Shown here: one piece after another, positions 32,652-44,702 of the stretch
How the letters are laid out: the number at the start of each line of letters is the position of its first letter
Position numbering within the stretch: position 1 is the first letter of the stretch
DNA from: Bimuria novae-zelandiae CBS 107.79
Taxonomy: Eukaryota; Ascomycota; Dothideomycetes; Pleosporales; Didymosphaeriaceae
Assembly (NCBI GenBank): GCA_010015655.1
Contig: ML976694.1
Span: 119,940 to 183,939 of the forward strand
DNA length: 64,000 nt
Direction: 5' to 3'
Program-made: the position numbers and the translations under genes
The notes under the pieces: model-generated
The model's database searches: none
Seen by the model: only the letters and a program-made list of their open reading frames with translations
What the model was told of the DNA's origin: nothing

Positions 32652-33287
32652 ATGCTAGACTTCAACTTCTACATCACTACACCTCGACTTGCGATAACCT
32701 ATTTCAACCCTACCAAAGAGTCTCACATTGCTTTCACCATGGAGCTCTACAAGGACTACACATCGGTCGACGAGAACGGAGCAGTCAAGAAGATAATGCC
32801 CGACCACGCCGCAGCGATAAAGTTGATGGAAGATCGGGCAGCACAAATTGAGTCCACCGGTTACGGGAGATACCTCGTATCGGTTCTCCCTCCCTCAGAT
32901 TTCAGCGAAGATATCGCCCATCGGGTGCGCAACGCTACGCCCGTGGGCTTAGTAGGGTTGAACCTTCGCGGCCCTGACACACCACCCCTACCCGACATTG
33001 GCTTCTCTCTGTTACCGTCTGCCAGAGGCAAAGGGTATGCCACGGAGGCGGTCGAGGGGTTGACAGGGTGGTATGCTTCCGAAAAGGGTGTGACGGAGTT
33101 ACTGGGATATTGTGACGAGGATAACGAGGCATCTATCAAAGTGCTCCGCCGCGCAGGTTTCGAGTTGCTCGGAGAGAGAGATATAGCGCCGCTAAAGAAC
33201 AACGGTGGTGTCAAGCATGATCAACCAGAGATATTGTTAGTTTGGACACGAGGACTGAAGAAGGATCCAAAGGAATATGGCCTATAA
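32652..33287 (+). CDS. GNAT-family N-acetyltransferase (RimJ/RimL type)
   Basis: A single exon of 211 residues from ATG 32652 (CACCATGC context). The opening TTPRLAITYF is the first strand of RimJ/RimL-like GNATs. GFSLLPSARGKGYATEAVEGL (core at residues 121-136) contains the acetyl-CoA pyrophosphate loop R-G-K-G-Y-A. It is followed by GYCDEDNEASIKVLRRAGFELLG, the classic N-x-A-S-x-x-x-L-x-x-x-G-F motif. The family transfers acetyl groups to amines, from protein N-termini to small molecules and drugs; the substrate cannot be told. No lesion is seen. Confidence 0.88.
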   Translation: MLDFNFYITTPRLAITYFNPTKESHIAFTMELYKDYTSVDENGAVKKIMPDHAAAIKLMEDRAAQIESTGYGRYLVSVLPPSDFSEDIAHRVRNATPVGLVGLNLRGPDTPPLPDIGFSLLPSARGKGYATEAVEGLTGWYASEKGVTELLGYCDEDNEASIKVLRRAGFELLGERDIAPLKNNGGVKHDQPEILLVWTRGLKKDPKEYGL

Positions 33288-34297
33288 TAAAGTCTCTCGA
33301 GTAAACCAAAATTTGGAAGTTAAATTGAGAAACGTTTGTTCATAATTCGGTGCATCACACAACGATGAGCCACTATTCGGTCGATGTGCATATCAAGGTA
33401 TCTACCATAGGTATGGTAGTGAGCCCTTAAAAGGAAATCGGGTTCTCGTCGACCACGTTGGTGCAACCCAAGGTCGTTCCACTGTGAAGAGAATGGCCAA
33501 GTCTTACCAGGGTCAGCTCAGAACCCCATTCAGAGCGAGCATTAAATTAATTTAAGTCCTGCTGCTTTGCAAACGTCCCGGGTTTCCACATATGCAGCAT
33601 CGCCCATAAACAGGTAAAGAGGTTGCTGGCGTGAGCGAGAGGTGTCGTGAGCTTCTGGCCCAACGAATGTCGACCTTGACGCTGGCGATTGTTTGGGAAG
33701 TGAAGACAGACATGTGTCTATACGGCCCAGTCGTGAGGGTACAAGGTCGGGTAAGACGGTTCTATCTAGAAATATCTTAGTCCTGAGTTTTATCTCTTGA
33801 TAAGTAATACACCATGGGCACCTGGGCTGTGGCTGGTTGCATCTTCTTTGTACCCGGCTGTCTGATACCTAGATAGGTAAAAGATTTCCGCTTTCCCATC
33901 TTACCCATGCAGGTGGTATTAATACGAACATTTACGAACAATGTTTAACCGCAGGCGTAGGTCTAATAAATAATCGACGAGGAGTGTATATAAACAACGT
34001 ATTTCACATTATTGTTTTAACTGGTGCAGTTGTGCGTCTTAATTATGACGTTGTTGCCTGACGCGACCGAGCGCCTTCCTCTCAGCGATTGATTTGCGCT
34101 TAGACCAATTTCACGTAAATAATTCCGCGGCTTCTTTACCGCGCAAGTCCTCCATTTCAAGTATATATATTTTTGTTTGGAGCAAGATTTTAACACAGGC
34201 GATAGATTGGTCTCGACTGGTCTACTTGGCTGTGACATCAGACATTTAATCGTCCAACCTGATACTAGTGAGCGGTTAGGGGTTCGAGGACCCTAAT
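33288..34297. other. Long spacer
   Basis: About 1 kb with no gene recognised and no repeat seen. Confidence 0.5.
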
Positions 34298-34493
34298 TGT
34301 GGGTAGGCAGGCAGGCATATGAGGACAACAAGCTGTATTGAGATCTGCAGAGAAGAGTGTGTGGAGTGAGGAGTCTGCTGTTGAGCGGAGAGAGAGAGGA
34401 AGAGAGGGGAAGGGTATTTGTTGAGTCCCTAGTCCGTGCACCTGAGTAGTACCTTCCACGTATACCACCTCTGACGTCAGTTACGTGGCTACA
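34298..34493 (-). mobile_element. Small solo LTR, copy 1
   Basis: On the minus strand the 196-base unit begins TGTAGCCACGTAACTGACGT and ends CCTGCCTACCCACA. It shares long stretches with 62934-63106: TGACGTCAGAGGT, CTCTCTCTCCGCTCA, CAATACAGCTTGTTGTCCTC and ATATGCCTGCCTGCC. The flanks are CTAAT and CTGAT (4 of 5 identical), fitting a 5-bp target duplication. TG...CA ends and a pyrimidine-rich middle suit an LTR. Confidence 0.7.
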
Positions 34494-35286
34494 CTGATCG
34501 GCTGCTTTTTGGATTCTTTTTGCATATTTTTTTTTCTCTGATTTTTCTTGCACGCTCATTTTCTATTACTATATCTTAGAATAACTTTGCCTATCGGTAC
34601 CCGAAAGGCCACAGGAAGCTACTTAAAATCACGTGCCTTTGGATTAGCATGCTTTTTTCGGAGCCTTGTCGCATTTATAACATGTGGAGGATGTCTCCGG
34701 TCTGTCGCTACCAGCCCCTCATACGCCACATTGGTTGACGCAACCCGTCCATTCTGCCCCAGCGCATGCGCGACGTTTCATAGTGGACCACGAATGCTGT
34801 CCTGGTACACCTCGGGGCCGTACAGTGTTCAGAATACGTTCACATCGTCCAACGAAAGACTTGTATTCACCTAGAAATGCCACTATGCGATCTTTGTTCG
34901 ATTATGCTATGGGAGAGCCTAATCACAGTACCACTCGACCTGTCGACCAACCTCACTGGACAGAAATACGTCCAACCCGTTCTGAGCTGGCCGCAGGGCG
35001 TGCGGGGCTAAGAACATCACCAAAGCCTTGAAGTATTGTGAAAATATTCCTCCATCTGTAATCTGTGCAGACTTATCTGTGCCTCCGCTGAGAACGTCGA
35101 GAAAGAGCTTGAGAAGTGGAAACCGAGGTGGGAGGCCAAAGAGGCCAGACACTACGAGTGGCCGACTAGGTATACAAAAGCCCATGACTTTCCATTCACC
35201 ATTCATTGCCAACCAATTCCTCAGCCCATTGGCCCTCCTTCTCAAAATCTCAAACCCTTTTGTAGTGATAGTAGTACCAGGGACGC
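34494..35286. other. Region with overlapping anonymous open frames
   Basis: A minus frame at 34919-35335 (138 residues) and a plus frame at 35028-35537 overlap. Neither shows a known family. The minus one may be a downstream exon or relic linked to the BTB-like fragment. Confidence 0.35.
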
Positions 35287-35673
35287 CTACTTCGTGCTTC
35301 GGACCGAAATCGGGCGAGTACCTGGTTTCTCCCAAGCCTCGCGTACCTGAAGGAGTTCGGAACCCATGCCCATTGAGAGCTTGGACAGTCCCTCACAGTT
35401 CATTGCCGCCGCAGTCAGGAAGAGCCTCTTCAACATTTGGTCTTTTGCTCCGTTCGGACGCTGAAACACGTGGTGAAGGATGTCGACGAGCTCTTCCACA
35501 GGGAAAGTGCCTTTTCGAATGCACTTGCGTAGCATAGCAAGAACCGCCTCCTTTAGGTGTCCATCATCGAAGTAATATGCTGCGTCGTGCAACTGCACGA
35601 GCACCGCTATCGTGGATGTTCCGTCTTCCTTTTCCGAAAGATTCTCGAGGAACTGGGCCTGGTCGTTGTTCAT
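35287..35673 (-). CDS. BTB/POZ-associated helical fragment
   Basis: 128 residues. VQLHDAAYYFDDGHLKEAVLAMLRK followed by FPVEELVDILHHVF resembles the helices after the BTB fold in many fungal BTB proteins (the 'A-DKY-x-x-x-x-L' segment). The usual BTB front half with its HKxxL motif is not found on this strand upstream (35674-36061), so the gene is partial or decayed. A donor-like site (CAG|GTACGC) near 35346 may mark a splice. Confidence 0.4.
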   Translation of the reverse strand: MNNDQAQFLENLSEKEDGTSTIAVLVQLHDAAYYFDDGHLKEAVLAMLRKCIRKGTFPVEELVDILHHVFQRPNGAKDQMLKRLFLTAAAMNCEGLSKLSMGMGSELLQVREAWEKPGTRPISVRSTK

Positions 35674-36182
35674 TCGAACATAATCCAGTCACCTAGCAGA
35701 TGCATGATTAGCGTGGCGTGGCAATGCAGAACGAGTGGGAGAAATACTGGATTGCTCCTCGCTCGCTCACCTGCCGCGTCTGCGGCTTCTCGTTCTTGAC
35801 AAGCGGGGTGTCCAGTGCCAGAATTGCCCACTGCTCGAGCTCCTTACTGGTGTACATAACGATGAGCGAGAACGAAAGTGAGTCGGAGCGTGCAGGAACT
35901 GCGTTGTGCGCGCCCGCTCGAGTAGCTTGGAGTAGCTGCGAACGTCGCAGCGACTGTCCGTCGAGATTTCGGTAGATGCTGGAGGATGTGTGTGCGTCGG
36001 CGGTGTAATAAGTAAGTGAAGTGCGTCTGCTGCGGGAAAAACCATGGTCCGAGCGAAGCACGTGCTCGCCGTTGACTATGCAAGCACGACGTCACCAGCA
36101 AACGCAGGTAGCCTTAAGTCTAGTGAAACCTTTTTCGAAGGACTGAAGTAGAGAAACACAACGGGAGGCATTCAATCATCTT
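35674..36182. other. Spacer
   Basis: Several overlapping short frames, none recognisable. Confidence 0.45.
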
Positions 36183-37903
36183 TTGGAGAAAGTATTCGAA
36201 GGCAGGCCTGTGGAGGGTCCCGCTGATTCACCTACTGCGTTTGAGAGAATTCTTGAGTGGCTGCAGAACTTTGACAGACATCCTATCTGCAGGCCTTCAC
36301 AGACTTTACTGCCATCTCGCATCATTGATGTTGGTCAAGTCGAAAGTCCTCATGTGCGTCTCTGGGAGCCAGTCCCTGAAGGCACTCGTTGAAACTACAT
36401 GTCTTTGTCATATTGCTGGGGCTCTTCAAAAGAGTTTACCACCACTCGAGCGACAATAGAGGAACGCAAAACCGGTATTACCATTGCCGAGATGCCGAAG
36501 ACGTATCCAGATGCTGTGAAGCTGACCCGCGAGCTTGGCTTGCGCCACCTGTGGGCTGACTCCCTATGCATCTGCCAAGATGAACAGGCGAATTGGGAGA
36601 GGGAGTCCGCAAAGATGCTTTCAATATATTCCAACGGCTACCTCACAGTCGCCGCTGTCAGAGCAAAGGAAAGCTCGGAAGGCTTTCTCAGTTCACGAAT
36701 CGATCGAACTTTTACGGAGCTCGACTACACTCGCGGCGTGATACAAGGAAGGGTGCTTGCATTCAACCTACCATTGCGACAGGAACTTTTCAAGCGCGGT
36801 TAATATCAGCCTACCGCATGAACCTATATCCAAGAGAGCTTGGGCTCTACAAGAGCAGGTGCTTTCTCACCGAGTTCTGTTGTATGGTTCTGACCAGATG
36901 TACTTGTATGTATCCCGGGTACGAACCAACCGATTGTAAGCTGGCTTACCTTAGTGAATGCAACGAAAGCTTCTAGGGTGAAGACGGTCTCGACCTCACG
37001 GAAAGGCACAACTGTGCACACAAGTGTTTAGATTCCGACGAGCACGAAAGCTGGAGTGCCCATCTGAAAGGTCTACGACTCAACGCCCGACCCAAGCGCG
37101 ACATCATGAAAGGGTGGTACAATATGCTCTGGCTGTATGGGCCTAAGAACTTGTCGCGTACGACTGATAAGTTACCAGCCGTTTCAGGTATTGCCAGCCT
37201 GTACGCCGAAAAGATTGATGAAGAGTATCTCGCGGGGTTATGGAGAGGTCAACTCATCGAAGGCTTGATGTGGCAGAGTCTCAGCTTCCGACGAGTTCAT
37301 GAGTATCGTGCACCTTCGTGGTCGTGGACCTCGGGCGACGGTATTCCGGCAACGGGACAAATAGTCGACTTCACCGATATGGCCGAGATCTTAGAAACCA
37401 AGGTCACACTCAAGAGCACCAACCCATTCGTTGAGGTCTCAGACGGATATATCAAAATTCGAGCGCCAATGGAGCAGTTGTACTCGATGCTCGAAGACTG
37501 GGATCCCGAAGCGCCAGGACATTACAAGTATAGCAACAACATCACAGTGCGCACGAAGAATGACGATCAAAAAGGGGTGTACGCGCGCTTCGACTTTGCC
37601 TTCACGGCCGAGGATGCTCCCCAAGAAGTGAAGAAGATTGCGAAGAGCTTGGAAGGGGTCGACATCTTTGCGCTCTTCATACTGAAGAGTCGTTCCTGGA
37701 ATGCGGATGCGGCAGACAACGAAGGGACATACCATGCGTTGATTGTGAGGAAAGTCGACGGCACCGACGCTTATCAGAGGCTTGGCTTCCTGCTCGGCGA
37801 CAAGGAAGTGATAGGGAGGGAGCCAGAAAAAAGAAGATGCAGAAACGTTTCCTACGATCACACTTGTCTAGGTATCGTAGCCGACAACATACAAGGTCCA
37901 TAA
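36183..37903 (+). pseudogene. Broken HET-domain (heterokaryon incompatibility-type) gene
   Basis: HET-domain blocks appear in order: YMSLSYCWGSSKEF, MPKTYPDAVKLTRELGLRHLWADSLCI, AKMLSIYSNGYLTVAAVRA, then in another frame EPISKRAWALQEQVLSHRVL. The C-terminal region after the domain reads WYNMLWLYGPKNLS, DKLPAVSGIAS and YRAPSWSWTSGDG. Lesions seen: TGA at 36391-36393 just before the domain; a frame change near 36790-36840; and a TAG near 36973-36975 before the last frame, which is open to 37903. Intact family members trigger cell death on contact between unlike strains. This one cannot make a full protein. The start is uncertain. Confidence 0.8.
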
Positions 37904-38217
37904 TATGGCGGATAGGTTCCTTGTACAAATCTTGGATACATCGAAATTTTGTGTCCATACTTATTGCACTAGTCACAATCAGGTGGACTGCTGCCTGCGC
38001 GCGTCGGTGTCCGGCCCGGCAGTATGCGTCAGCGTCATCCTCGAGCACCCACGGCCTCCATGTTGCAGCTGCCATACGATTACAGACAAATCCGTATCGT
38101 GTCTGATCTCGCCATGTCGAAGATGAACTCGTGGTGCGAAATCTACTCCAAATGTACCTAGGTAAGGGGATCCCTGCTCGTGACACTGTGCCGCTTCGCC
38201 CCCACGAATTTATCGTA

Positions 38218-40335
38218 CTGTGCTGACGCGCGTGCCGCCCCGGTTCGCGTGCCGCCCCACCAACCCCAGAACACCAGACAAGACACCAACTTTGACGCGT
38301 TGCATCTCAACAATCACAGCAGCTATGGAGGCCGCACTTAAAGCAATCGAATGCGCTAAACTAGGAGAACGACCTTTATACAGGGTAATTGCCAAGTAGT
38401 ATAGTGTATCAAGATCTACGTTAGCCTGAAGACACTAAGGCCGTTAAGCCCCGCAGGAAGCTAAAAACACCTCCTAGAAGAAACTTAATCCATATTAAGA
38501 AGCTAAGCTTGTATAGTATATTAAAGATCTATCCCTAAAAGGGCTACCTCTAATAAGAGAGATAATACAAAATTACGCGTCCTTAATTACTAAAAAGTCT
38601 ATAAGTTAGGCCTAGGTAACGCGCTTCTTGCACCGAAACGGTGAAGATCTTATCTATAAATAGACTAAAGGAATAGACTCTAACCGCCACAAAGCCGACT
38701 CTAAAACCAAGTACGAGGCGTACTTCGATCTGCTGCACCTAAAGATAGAAGAGTACAATATACTACCGTGCAATACCTACAATATAGACGAAAAGGGCTT
38801 CTTAATTAGCGTTATAGGACGCTCTAAACGCGTCTTTAGTTAAGTAGCTTAAGAGAGAGGAGAGATAAAAGATTTACTATAAGATAGCTTACGTAAGTAG
38901 TTAACTATATTAGTAGCTATTTGCGCTAATAGAAGCGCTCTCTTACCTACTCTTCTCTTCTTAGGAGCATCTAGGTCACTGCAGTTAACTTAGGTAGCTA
39001 GTATTAAAGCTAGCAAGCACGACGTCTTTATTAGCTTAACTTCGTTAGGCTAGATAAATAATAATACTAGTTTAGCATAGTTAGAGCAGGTTTTTAACCG
39101 CTACACAAAGTAGAAAGCGCGCTAAGGGAGAGACTAGCGTCTCCTTATACTTAATAGCTATAATAGTTACCTAACGATAGAGTTTCTCGAGTACTATAAC
39201 TCTTACTATATACTACTAGCTATATTTCCTCCCCACTCTACCTATACGCTTTAGCCACTTAACGTTATTTACTTTAAACTTCTCTCTAGCTCCTACACTA
39301 AGGTCCTTACTAATTACCTTTAAAAGAGCTAAAGGATAGTGCCTATTATAAAGGGGGACTTCTTCCCACTATTTTAGAGTGCCTAGACGTCCTTCTTTAA
39401 GACAGAGATTATCCTAAAGTCCTTTAAAGCTACTAGTATATAGCCTAAAGACCGCATAGTTATACTTAAACGCTTTACTAATAATTAAGAGGAGCTAGAT
39501 AAAGCAGCTCTAAAGGCTCTTAGAGAGGCTAAATAGAGTTGTTTAAACCATCTTGTATAGTCTGTAGTAGAGGATATTGCTACTAAGGAGTTAAAGGCGC
39601 TCTCCTAAACACTCCACTATCTCTAAGCACAAAATTAACTACTTTAATATAAAAATAAGGGCTTAAGCGTCGCTCTTAACACTAAGAAGCGTTATAAAAA
39701 GCGTGGTAGGTCTCTTAATTTATAGCAAAGGCAGGAGTACTATAGTAGTACAGTACTCTAGTCTCCTTATAAGATTAGAGAGGCACGTGCACGCGAGAGA
39801 GTAAATAAAGAACTTTAGTATAAGAAGGAGCTTGCAAAAGCTAATTAGAAGGAACTTTAAAAGTCTTCTAAGCTACTTAAAGAGAAAGAGAAGGAGGAGA
39901 AGCGTATAGAGAGAGAGAGCTAAAGTAAAGAGAGATTAAATAAAGGCTAAATAGGAGGCCGCGCGCGAGGCAAAAAGAGTAGCTTAAAATATAAAGAAAG
40001 TATCTTAAACTTCGCAAAAGGGTAAGCATAAAGCCTTAAGAGGTCCTCCTTTAAAGTCTAAGCCTAAGAGACGCGCTGGTGGTGGTGTAGCTCTAGAGGA
40101 GTCCCTGGAAGCTGCACCAGCCGCCCTACTAAAAGTCGACTCTCGCGGCCGCACAATCACTCTCCCAAGCAAATATAAGTAGTAAATAGCAATCGCGAGC
40201 ATATTACAAGTCTCTCCACCAAAAAATCTCGTAATAATAGCTATTTTGTGGCTCTCTGCAGCCTCATCTTTGTAGTGATGGGCATGTTGTTAGTGGGGCG
40301 GCACGCGAACCGGGGCGGCACGCGCGTCAGCACAG
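38218..40335 (+). mobile_element. pogo/Fot1-like element with 43-bp perfect terminal repeats
   Basis: TA dinucleotides flank the 2118-base element (38216-38217 and 40336-40337). Both ends read CTGTGCTGACGCGCGTGCCG and continue identical for 43 bases; each contains two copies of CGTGCCGCCCC. The + strand holds a transposase start (MEAALKAIECAKLGERPLY) and then the DDE domain: NTYNIDEKGFLISVIGRSKRVF, RLLILNSYNSYLTIEF (DxHxSH-type block altered) and STYTL-stop-PLNV. Many TAG/TAA codons and TA-rich sequence point to RIP. The C-terminal half is Lys/Glu-rich. Not functional. Confidence 0.88.
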
Positions 40336-40337
40336 TA

Positions 40338-41258
40338 AAGTTTGAGATATTTGCGAACCGGCTACACTCTTGTCTACCACGCCAGACCACCCGATTCAAT
40401 CAGAAATCTCTCAGGAAAAAGCAACTTCGCCGGCCACTGGTTCCGTTGACAGCATGATTACCTAGGTAGAGACCTCGGGACAGTGGCGCTCACGTGAGGT
40501 GGATACTACCTAGGTGGAGATGATCTTCATCACGTACGAAGCCGCACGACGCTAACAACTTTCGCTGGAACACGAGCGCCAGACGCAACAAGAATTTGGT
40601 TTCATAGTTGGTTCTTCACATGTGACGGTTCAGTATAGAAGCTTGGGCCACCCGCGTACGTGCGGCCCGTGCGCGTGATCCACGTGATCCACACAGTATA
40701 TAGCTCCATAGAGTAGCTTCTCAATCAAAACAACGATTGCCTCAACACTCCTTTTCGACGTTACATCACAGCCACAGTTTATTCTCCGGTATGACCTGGG
40801 GAGGCCGCATACGGAGTTGCTCGTTTAGGGAACGTGTACACCCGATCCCGGCAAGTGCGAATGGCTTTAGAACCCCGTCGCACGAGGATTCAGAGACGGT
40901 AATGGGGTGTCGTTATTTGCAATGGGCTTTGGTCGCAACGATTTGCGCAAACGCGATATGAAGGTTGCAGTCGCTTTCTTTCAAATCGGTGATTCCGCGA
41001 CTCTGCGGTCTGGAAGCAAATTCGCACTTCAGCTGTGCAGAGCCGAGTTCTTGACCCGCCGTGGGGCTGCATCTCAGCTGCAGCCGAGTACACCAAGTGC
41101 ATCGAAACTCACACTGCCTCACCGACTCCTCGTCATCTCCGCATGCGCCATCCCGCAATGCCCCACCTATATGTCCGGTCCCTTCGCTCACTGATTTGCG
41201 CTACAATCCCCACCGGCAATGCTACATTGGCATCACCGTTGAGTTGCGCAGCTTGACA
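40338..41258. other. Spacer and upstream region of the membrane-protein gene
   Basis: No gene supported. Bases 40630-40690 contain repeated CACGTGATCC-like motifs. Confidence 0.45.
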
Positions 41259-43754
41259 ATGGCGACTGAGCGTTCGCCGCCGAAGGCGTTCCCCTTGGCT
41301 TCGCCGGATCAGCATCGGGTATCTCGATCGACGACAACGACTTCAGCATCGTCCAAAGGATCTTTTGCCTCGAAAGCAGAAAGGCGCGCTCAGTTTCAGG
41401 AAGCTATGAACAACGGACTAGGCATTCAAATGAGGGACATGAACGTGCCAATCTCACCCGACAGCGTTTATCGTCTTAAAGGCGGCCAGTAAGTACCGCC
41501 CGGGTGCGCAGTGGAGTTAGTTTACGGTCCCTCGTTGGATATATATCTTCAGGGAAAACAGAAGCATTAGACGCGTTGAGCGAATGTCTCTTGGCTGACT
41601 TTGTGCTTTGACTTTTAGATATTCGCCTCTCTCACCAAGACCACCTATGACGAGATCTGGAACGTTCAACAGCTCTATGTCGCGTGCGAGGACAGATCCC
41701 ATGACGCAAAGACTCATCGAGCACCGAGCAACACAGGCAGCAAGGTGGACAATTCATTGGCGAACGCCCCTCATGATGATCCTCTCTTTCGTAATCGGTA
41801 TCGCTTTAGCCATTGGACAGCACCTGCTCTATTCATCTCTTCATCATAAGGTAGAGGAAGATGAAGGCCAAAAAGTCAAATGGGTGCTCTACGGGCGGGC
41901 GCTTGCCTACTTTTCCAAAGTTGCCTTCGGGATGACTTGTATTATGGTATATCGTCAGCGGATCTGGACGACTTTTCGAAAACAAGCGCTCACCGTTCTG
42001 TCTATCGATCAACTCTTCTTGGCCACCGAAGATCCCAGTCTTTTTCTGAATTGGGAAGCGATCAATCTGGCTCCTTTGGCGACAATCATGGCTCTGGTAA
42101 TTTGGCTTATTCCAGTGGCAACAATCATTTTCTCTCCTGGAGCCCTTACATTCGGGTGGTATTTCGAAGTCGATAACGCGCAACTAATGGTGCCGACATT
42201 GAATTTCGCCCGTGAGTCAACTGTCGACTGGCGTGATCCTAATATTATGCCAGATGGGACTAAAAAGCAGTCGCTGATGTTTTACAATACGACTGATACT
42301 CAAGGCAAACAACCAGGATTCTTCGACTACTACGACCAACCATCATTCGCCGCGGACCGCGTAACCCAAATGAACGCCCTCAGTCTCACAGAAACTCCTC
42401 TTAACAGACCAGATGCGCGTCAAAAATCTTGCGGTGGTAATTTTAATTGCACGTACACTACTACCTTCATTGCACCAGGCTACAAGTGCGAAGAGCTTGC
42501 CACGAGCTCTGCGGACAACGCCAAGTTGGATGAGCTTGGAGCGCCATTCAACACCAGCATGCTAATTCCAGAAGGCAAAAATGTTTACTTCGCTGATGTC
42601 GAAGAAGGAGACTACACAAAACCACAGGACTCCAGGATCACGATTCCGGGTGGTATCCCGGGGCCTGAAGTAGACAAAAATAGCCTGGGAGTCTTCAAGT
42701 CCGAGCCGATACTTTGGATTGGATATTCAGTCAATTCTACTGAGCCACTAGACGACGACTCTCCTTTTCGACAGAACTGGACTCACAGGTGGGTATTTCG
42801 CTATCGTCGACCTCTTCAGCAGACCATGCGCCTAACTAGTACAACAGATTCGATCAGCACATCTTCCGCTGCATCCACTATGAGACCAACTACACAGTGA
42901 AATGGAATTATACGGATTCTTTCTATAAGTCGACCATAATAGAGCAGAAGCCCCTGTCGCCCGTCGTCAACACGACGTTCTCACAACGTTCCGACGGGTC
43001 ACCTAATTGGGAGATCCCTGTACCATTTGAGAACTATGTCAGTCCTCGGGATACTCAAAGATACAAGAAGGTTGCCGCATACCACACGATCGGGCAGTCG
43101 ATGCGCAAGTTCCTCAAGGGCTCGATTGAGATGGACGCACCAATACCCGGGCCATCTTACACTCGGGTAAGAAGCGATATTCAACAAACCAGACTCGTCA
43201 GCAACAGCACAAGTCTTCCAATGAATGATTTACCAGACAAGCTTCAAAGCTTCTACAACAACATGGTTTTATCACTATTCTCAGCCCCGCAAATGCTTGT
43301 GGTTGACCGGGAGCAAGTTCTCGTCAACCGTACTCGGTTCCAGTCCACCTTCATCTACGATGCAAAGAAGCTTTGGGCGTGTTATTCTCCAGTCATATTG
43401 GCGACGCTCATTATACTAATCGTAGGCGCGTGGGATATCGTCAAGGACGGCACAACATTCTCCGTTGGCTTCTCACGAATCATGGTGACCACGCGCAACA
43501 CCACGCTGGACGACATCAGCCGGGGCGCCTGCCTGGGCAACGACCCCTTCCCACTGGAGCTCATGCACACACGTCTGAAATTCGGAGTACTCAACGAACC
43601 CACCGAGGAATACATGGGCGTAGAAGCGCTTCCCGGTATTGGACACTGCGCCTTCGGCGTTCCCTCGGAGTTATCGCCTATCCGGAGAGGGCAACCTTAC
43701 GCCGGGCTTGCACAAAGGGAAAATAAAAGATTCACGAAAGAGAAGGTCGATTGA
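41259..43754 (+). CDS. Fungal four-segment membrane protein of unknown function
   Basis: Three exons: 41259-41488, 41619-42788 and 42848-43754; introns of 130 and 59 bases with GTAAGT/TAG and GTGGGT/CAG borders; 768 residues. The sum is divisible by three and both joins keep sensible sequence (GGQ|YSPLSPRP and THR|FDQHIF). There is a Ser/Thr-rich cytosolic N-terminus, then membrane segments near residues 126-148, 166-188 and 226-249. A large Cys/Asn-glycosylation-rich loop follows (CGGNFNCTYT, VNSTE), then a last segment near 646-662 (VILATLIILIVGAW) and a short tail. This layout fits a large fungal family sometimes labelled 'formylmethionine deformylase-like', a name without biochemical basis here. 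Intact as far as can be seen. Confidence 0.7.
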
Positions 43755-44702
43755 ATGCAGAAAAGAGGAGAGCCCTGCACATGCAGGTACGGTGGAAATT
43801 AAGGCATGGATGCCATGCCCGGCGTGCGAGAGATCTGTTTCAGGCGCCCCCGGCGGGCAGCGTCCCGGTTTGTTGGGTCCGCCCCCACGAACACTTGTAC
43901 GATATGCGTCTGTACTGTACTGCAACTTAGCAAGGTGCTGAGACGCTTAACGGGATATCGGAAAGCTTCATGTGTGTACGCCGCGGTGCACGGCAAGAAA
44001 GACTATCGGGATACATGCATCGCTCACTCGTTCGATACCCATGCGATACACTGTGTGTGCCACACAGTTACACCCTTTCGAGACCCGAGGCGCCGACTCA
44101 GACCGCAGGAATTGTCTCTGCATGCGACCTCGTGTCATACCCGGTTGCACTTTACCGACGAACTACCGGCGTCAGCCAGTGTTTGGGGACTGTCATAAAG
44201 TTCTGAGACCGAACACGAGCTGCGGTGCTAACTACGGGCCGGCTTTCCAGACAGAGTTCTCCGGCATGGAGCATTCGAAGGCTTATGTAAGATACTGGTC
44301 GGGTTTCGTGTGTTTTATGTGAGATGATTTCTATGTACTATCCTCTGTCTCAGTAAAATACCCAAGGGATTTCAGACTTCGTCCTGACATGACTTCGTAA
44401 TATTCATACCAGTAATTCGATGGGGTTATAGTAGTTCCCAGCTATTCATGCACAAAGCCATACACACACATTCATACCCGAATTTTCCCGTGACCAAGGG
44501 TATACTTGATATTACACACACATTTACACATTACAAAATACACACCTTTCTCAGCCACCTCAGACCCACCTCACCACCCTTCCCGTCCCCAAATCCCCCT
44601 CTCCTCCTCACTGCCAAAACACACCCTTCACCAATTCTGGCAGCGCATCCCTCATCCCCTCATTCCCCTTAGATGTCTGCAGCGGAGCCTCCCTCTCCAT
44701 CC
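43755..44702. other. Spacer
   Basis: No gene supported. Short pyrimidine-rich frames near 44450-44700 are not convincing. Confidence 0.45.

Noticed and set aside
34270..34300. tRNA T-arm-like hairpin (TTAGGG ... CCCTAA around TTCGA)
   Set aside because: No acceptor, D or anticodon arm can be folded around it; also a single TTAGGG, so not a telomere relic.
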